64,000 nt of DNA from Hermodice carunculata (Eukaryota; Annelida; Polychaeta; Eunicida; Amphinomidae). The translations under genes were made by a program, and so were the position numbers. The notes beneath the pieces were generated by a model. It did not search any database, was not told the origin of the DNA, and was given only the letters and a program-made list of their open reading frames with translations. Where the stretch lies: contig OZ026624.1 in assembly GCA_964020975.1 (NCBI GenBank), positions 67,481,762-67,545,761 of the forward strand, given 5' to 3'. Shown here piece after piece: positions 60,646-64,000 of this stretch. Each line of letters opens with the position of its first letter. The first letter of the stretch is position 1.

Positions 60646-62610
60646 CCCACTTATTATGTGCTACATTAAGATATTTTGTAATACCAGCTGTTAAATAACA
60701 TCTTCAAGACCTTCATACATAAAACTTTGGAATTTTTGGACATAAAATTAAACATTAATTTGTATGCAGGGCCTGAATTGTTTGTTTGTTTGTTTGTTTG
60801 TTTGTTTGTTCAAATTGTCATTGTAATATATTGAAAAGTCTTTCCCTAGATGGTTGCCTTCTCTTTTGGGGCTTGGCGCAAACGCACTGACTCGCGACAG
60901 ATTCACTGTTCCATATAAAAAAAAAAAACTATAAGGCAGAAGCAGTGGGGACTGCCAATGACCACACAACTCACTCCCTTGATGGCAAGATATTAAATCA
61001 CACTTTATTTCCGAGGCACACAATTCTTATTGATCTGGGAAGCTCAGATACATAAAATCAATAATAATTGTAAAATTTGTAGCAGGCAGGTGCGGCGAGT
61101 TGGCCGCAGTTCCATAAAACTCTTAGAAAGTTACCGCAGTTCCATAAAACTCTTAGAGGATTAAAAATCCAAACGTTTACAGCGTACAAGATTCTGGTTC
61201 CCTGTAATCATTTACTACTTCAACAATGTTCTGAAAGATGACTGTCCAAATACACCAGAATAACTTTGTTTGTTCCCTACCTAGAGTGGTCATTGCTGGT
61301 CGCTTTATGACACATCAGAGTAGATATTGATATTTCCTTGAGTAGATGTACAACACCAATTAGATTAGGTTGATTACCAGCTACCAGATAGTAGTTTGCT
61401 CACCTTTCGACAATTAATCTATTACACATCTGTACCAGTTGGTGAGGTATAACATACGTTGTTGGGGATCCTGTAGGAACTCTCTGAGATTAACCCATTA
61501 GCGACCATTTAGAAATGGATTGATTAAAATTTCAAAGTAAGGAATAAATATCACCCAGTTTCTCTTTTTGCAGAAAAGAGAAAGTAGCTGTAAGAATTTT
61601 GTATAATTATGCTGGAATAAGAATTTTGCTTAATTATGTTTGAATTTTTATGATGCCGAAGCACTCACTTTACATACGATCCCCTTTTTATTAGTCTTGA
61701 TAATTCTTTCAAGACTCACATAAAGCAATTCTAACATAATCGTGCTTCCCACAGGCTCTACAGCATGAGCTCATAACAGAAGTAAGCCCTAATTGCTATA
61801 ACACAATCTGACAAGATCATTAACCATTAGCTCGCCAGTATATTTTGAAATAGAATATTCAAAATATTCACCTAGACTGCATACCTTAAACAATTAATGG
61901 GGTCAGAGGTTCAAGAACTTGACCCACCGTTGGGTCAGATCATTCAGCATCTGACCCTACATTCAGGCAAATTTTAAGGATAAATCAGGAAGAATCAGCT
62001 GCAAGAATACGTGTATCATTTACATAGAAATGTGCCTAGAGGATGAGTTTTTGTCGGCACTGCTGTTATGCTAGTTAGTTACACTACAACTCAGATCAGT
62101 CGATTATGTCCTTAATGCTATTGATTTGTTTACATTATTAACTCATGTGACACCATTGAACATTGCAATGGGCTGATCATAGCCACTGTAGCACCCCCAC
62201 AAAGGTGATATTAGCAGACCATGGCACCAGTTCATTCTCGACGTTTCACCATCTAGACAGTCTACACGGCCCACATGGGAGATGTCAGTAATGATCAGGA
62301 CCTGTCGCATTGAAACGGTTAGTTGTGCATTGATATTTGAAAACGATAGTGCCTCATAAGCACAGTCTATACTTCGCTATGGTGCTAGAGACCAGAAGTT
62401 TTGGATCTCAAGCACTTCATAACTTCTGTAATTAGGCCAACCACTTCCATGCAAATGAATAACAATGGCCATATAAATACAGTAGTGGTACATTTATGTA
62501 CATACCGCGGCATATATAGGTATATATTCATATAATAACACCGACTAACGTAAAATGGATGCCCACTTATGTGTTCATTTCATCTCAGAAGCTACGTCAT
62601 AAACAAACCC
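60646..62610. other. No gene recognised
   Basis: It includes (TTTG)n at 60778-60810 and a 30 bp direct repeat (CCGCAGTTCCATAAAACTCT at 61104 and 61134). The phrase TTAACCCATTAGCGACC at 61493 resembles a piggyBac-type end, but no partner end was found. Confidence 0.5.
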
Positions 62611-62613
62611 ACC

Positions 62614-63455
62614 TCAATGTCTCATACACCTTGGCATAAATAAAACCGTCAGTAGTAAATTGAGTAAGCTGAATGTGGCACAGATTATGGTCTGAGACAC
62701 CATGCCACTATATTCTCGGACCGAGCGATGGACAATGAAGCTACAGACGCACGTCCCTTGGGTAGCATTAAAAGTAAGGTACACCCCTAATACCTTGTCA
62801 AATTGCTGGAGTGTTTGATACCGTGAAAGGCCATTGATAATTTTAGTTTCCTTCACAAGTGCCACTCCAAATTTGCCACGTACCAAATCCATAGTTTCCT
62901 CAGTTGCAGCTTCATAGGCCTGCATATAATCCTGATAAGTAGCTTGCGTGAAGGCGTTAACTTCGTCAGGCTTATTCCATCCCAGAAATTGCTGCCAGGC
63001 AACTGAGGGGGGTTTGGTGACCACAACAGGGTGGATGAAGCACTGTTTTTGGACACACAACTGCAAGAATAAGGCAAAGAGATGGTTATACAGTGGCAGC
63101 AGTTGATTATATTCCTCCTCAGATAAATATATAGACATGAACGAGTGAACATCTAACAATGAGCGCTCAAAGACAATCCCAGCCAGCCCAACAGCAGCCT
63201 GTAAGGCCTCCATATCAAGTTTGCAGTATGTTATTAGTTGATGGGTCTCCCAACAAGACTTTGATATCTGCCCCTGATAGAAACAATCGAGTATCGCCCT
63301 AGTTTCAGGTGAGGTGGCATATTGTGCTCCTGGACCAATTTATATGGGGCCTGACCGGAGTTCTGCTCTGTCCAGGCCATAAACTAGTCATTGTGCAAAG
63401 TTGATTTTCCTACACCAATCCACCCATGTGTTAAAATAAGTTTCATATTGTCTGA
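62614..63455 (-). pseudogene. Deoxynucleoside-kinase-like gene, broken; possible virus fossil
   Basis: The family phosphorylates deoxynucleosides for the salvage pathway and occurs in animals and in large DNA viruses, including herpesvirus thymidine kinases. Parts in order: a P-loop GWIGVGKST near the start, then a 199-codon open stretch with VFERSLLDVHSFM (the ERS motif of the family) and a C-terminal hydrophobic segment (IICATFSLLNLLLTVLF) not typical of the cellular enzyme. The gene is broken, with about two breaks. Only about 10 bases separate it from the zinc-finger gene upstream, a spacing more like a virus than a metazoan gene. A decayed host retrocopy is the alternative. Confidence 0.5.
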
Positions 63456-63456
63456 T

Positions 63457-63813
63457 TCAATTTGAGTGGTCTACCCCAATATCTTCCCTTTTTCTTTGTT
63501 TGTTAGAGCAAATAATAGTCCGTGAAGTGCTTCTAGGTGGGGCCCGGGATCTGGCCACTTTTACAGGTGAACGGAACACATGGTACCTCTTGATGCAATG
63601 CTGGTGGGCAGATTGCACATGTATTCGCATGTAACGGGTGGAAATGTTAATGTCGCCATCATTACTGGCTTGCCCCATTTCGAATGCACATTGTCCACAT
63701 TGGAGACCGTACATAAAGAAGTGGCCCACATGTTGGGCCCTCAGATGGGCCTGTAAGTCCTGCGCAGTCAAATGGGGCACATGGCAAAGGGTACAAAGGT
63801 AGAATGGAACCAT
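63457..63813 (-). CDS. Small zinc-finger-type ORF, 118 aa; possible virus fossil
   Basis: An intronless frame with a C2H2-like finger CTLCHVPHLTAQDLQAHLRAQH, then CGQCAFEMGQ..HVQSAHQHC and a basic C-terminus (RSRAPPRSTSR). Function unknown; nucleic-acid binding is likely from the fingers. It lies on the same strand as the kinase-like gene and directly ahead of it. The sequence above it to the window end (63814-64000) has only short fragments in several frames. Confidence 0.45.
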   Translation of the reverse strand: MVPFYLCTLCHVPHLTAQDLQAHLRAQHVGHFFMYGLQCGQCAFEMGQASNDGDINISTRYMRIHVQSAHQHCIKRYHVFRSPVKVARSRAPPRSTSRTIICSNKQRKREDIGVDHSN

Positions 63814-64000
63814 TGGTATTGATGTATATAGAAGGGAACGTGGCTACTTACTTGGATTCCTGGGTACCTTCAGTAGTGGGAGTATCCAAATTACCTAGGG
63901 TCACCACACAAAGTACCTTGTCTGTCTACAGATTCACTAGGGTCAGCAGCACAGTTCTGTGGAGTTGCATATAATAACTCCTTCCCAACTGCCGGATACT

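Noticed and set aside
61490-61520. piggyBac-type end TTAACCCATTAGCGACC
   Set aside because: No inverted partner with TTAA was found in the following 2 kb.

Overview
The window is metazoan nuclear DNA: AT-rich, intron-bearing and extremely rich in transposable elements. It has CR1/L2-like LINEs, piggyBac, hAT-, Harbinger- and mariner-type DNA elements, tRNA-derived SINE heads and long microsatellites. The mix fits a marine invertebrate such as a lophotrochozoan, amphioxus or hemichordate. Nothing fixes the species.

Layout. 1-5.3 kb: two decayed LINEs, the second split by a 1.13 kb inverted-repeat element that carries a tRNA-like block. 5.5-20.2 kb: a field of one non-autonomous Helitron/HINE-like family. 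It has CTAG ends, terminal hairpins, ~140 bp core repeats full of nuclear-receptor-type half-sites, and a GAAA, GA or AAAT microsatellite. These copies sit in a ~650 bp dispersed repeat whose second copy keeps the insertion sites empty. One Helitron is split by a LINE, which itself holds another LINE fragment and two MITEs. 20.6-26 kb: LINE tails, a mariner-type MITE and a SINE. 26.3-30.5 kb: a young-looking LINE with an uninterrupted 1172-residue ORF2. 30.9-35.6 kb: four exon-like blocks of an unrecognised host gene on the + strand, with a TTAA-flanked MITE 39 bp before the last block. 39.0-41.3 kb: C2H2 zinc-finger exons on the - strand, flanked by repeat modules that sit directly side by side in a second copy at 46.6-47.4 kb. 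41.6-43.2 kb: a complete copy of another dispersed repeat. 44.3-46.5 kb: a hAT-like element with a nested MITE. 47.8-51.45 kb: an almost complete piggyBac element with a frameshifted transposase. 51.6-57.7 kb: a near full-length LINE with both ORFs open. 58-62.6 kb: repeats and no recognised gene. 62.6-63.8 kb: a compact - strand pair, a small zinc-finger ORF and a broken deoxynucleoside kinase, that may be virus-derived.

The elements are independent parasites, not a pathway. Their nesting gives a relative history: dispersed repeat, then Helitrons, then LINE, then LINE tail and MITEs. The most distinctive content is the Helitron-like family, which scatters dense nuclear-receptor half-site arrays. 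Everything here comes from reading the sequence by eye; family and clade names below superfamily level are provisional.
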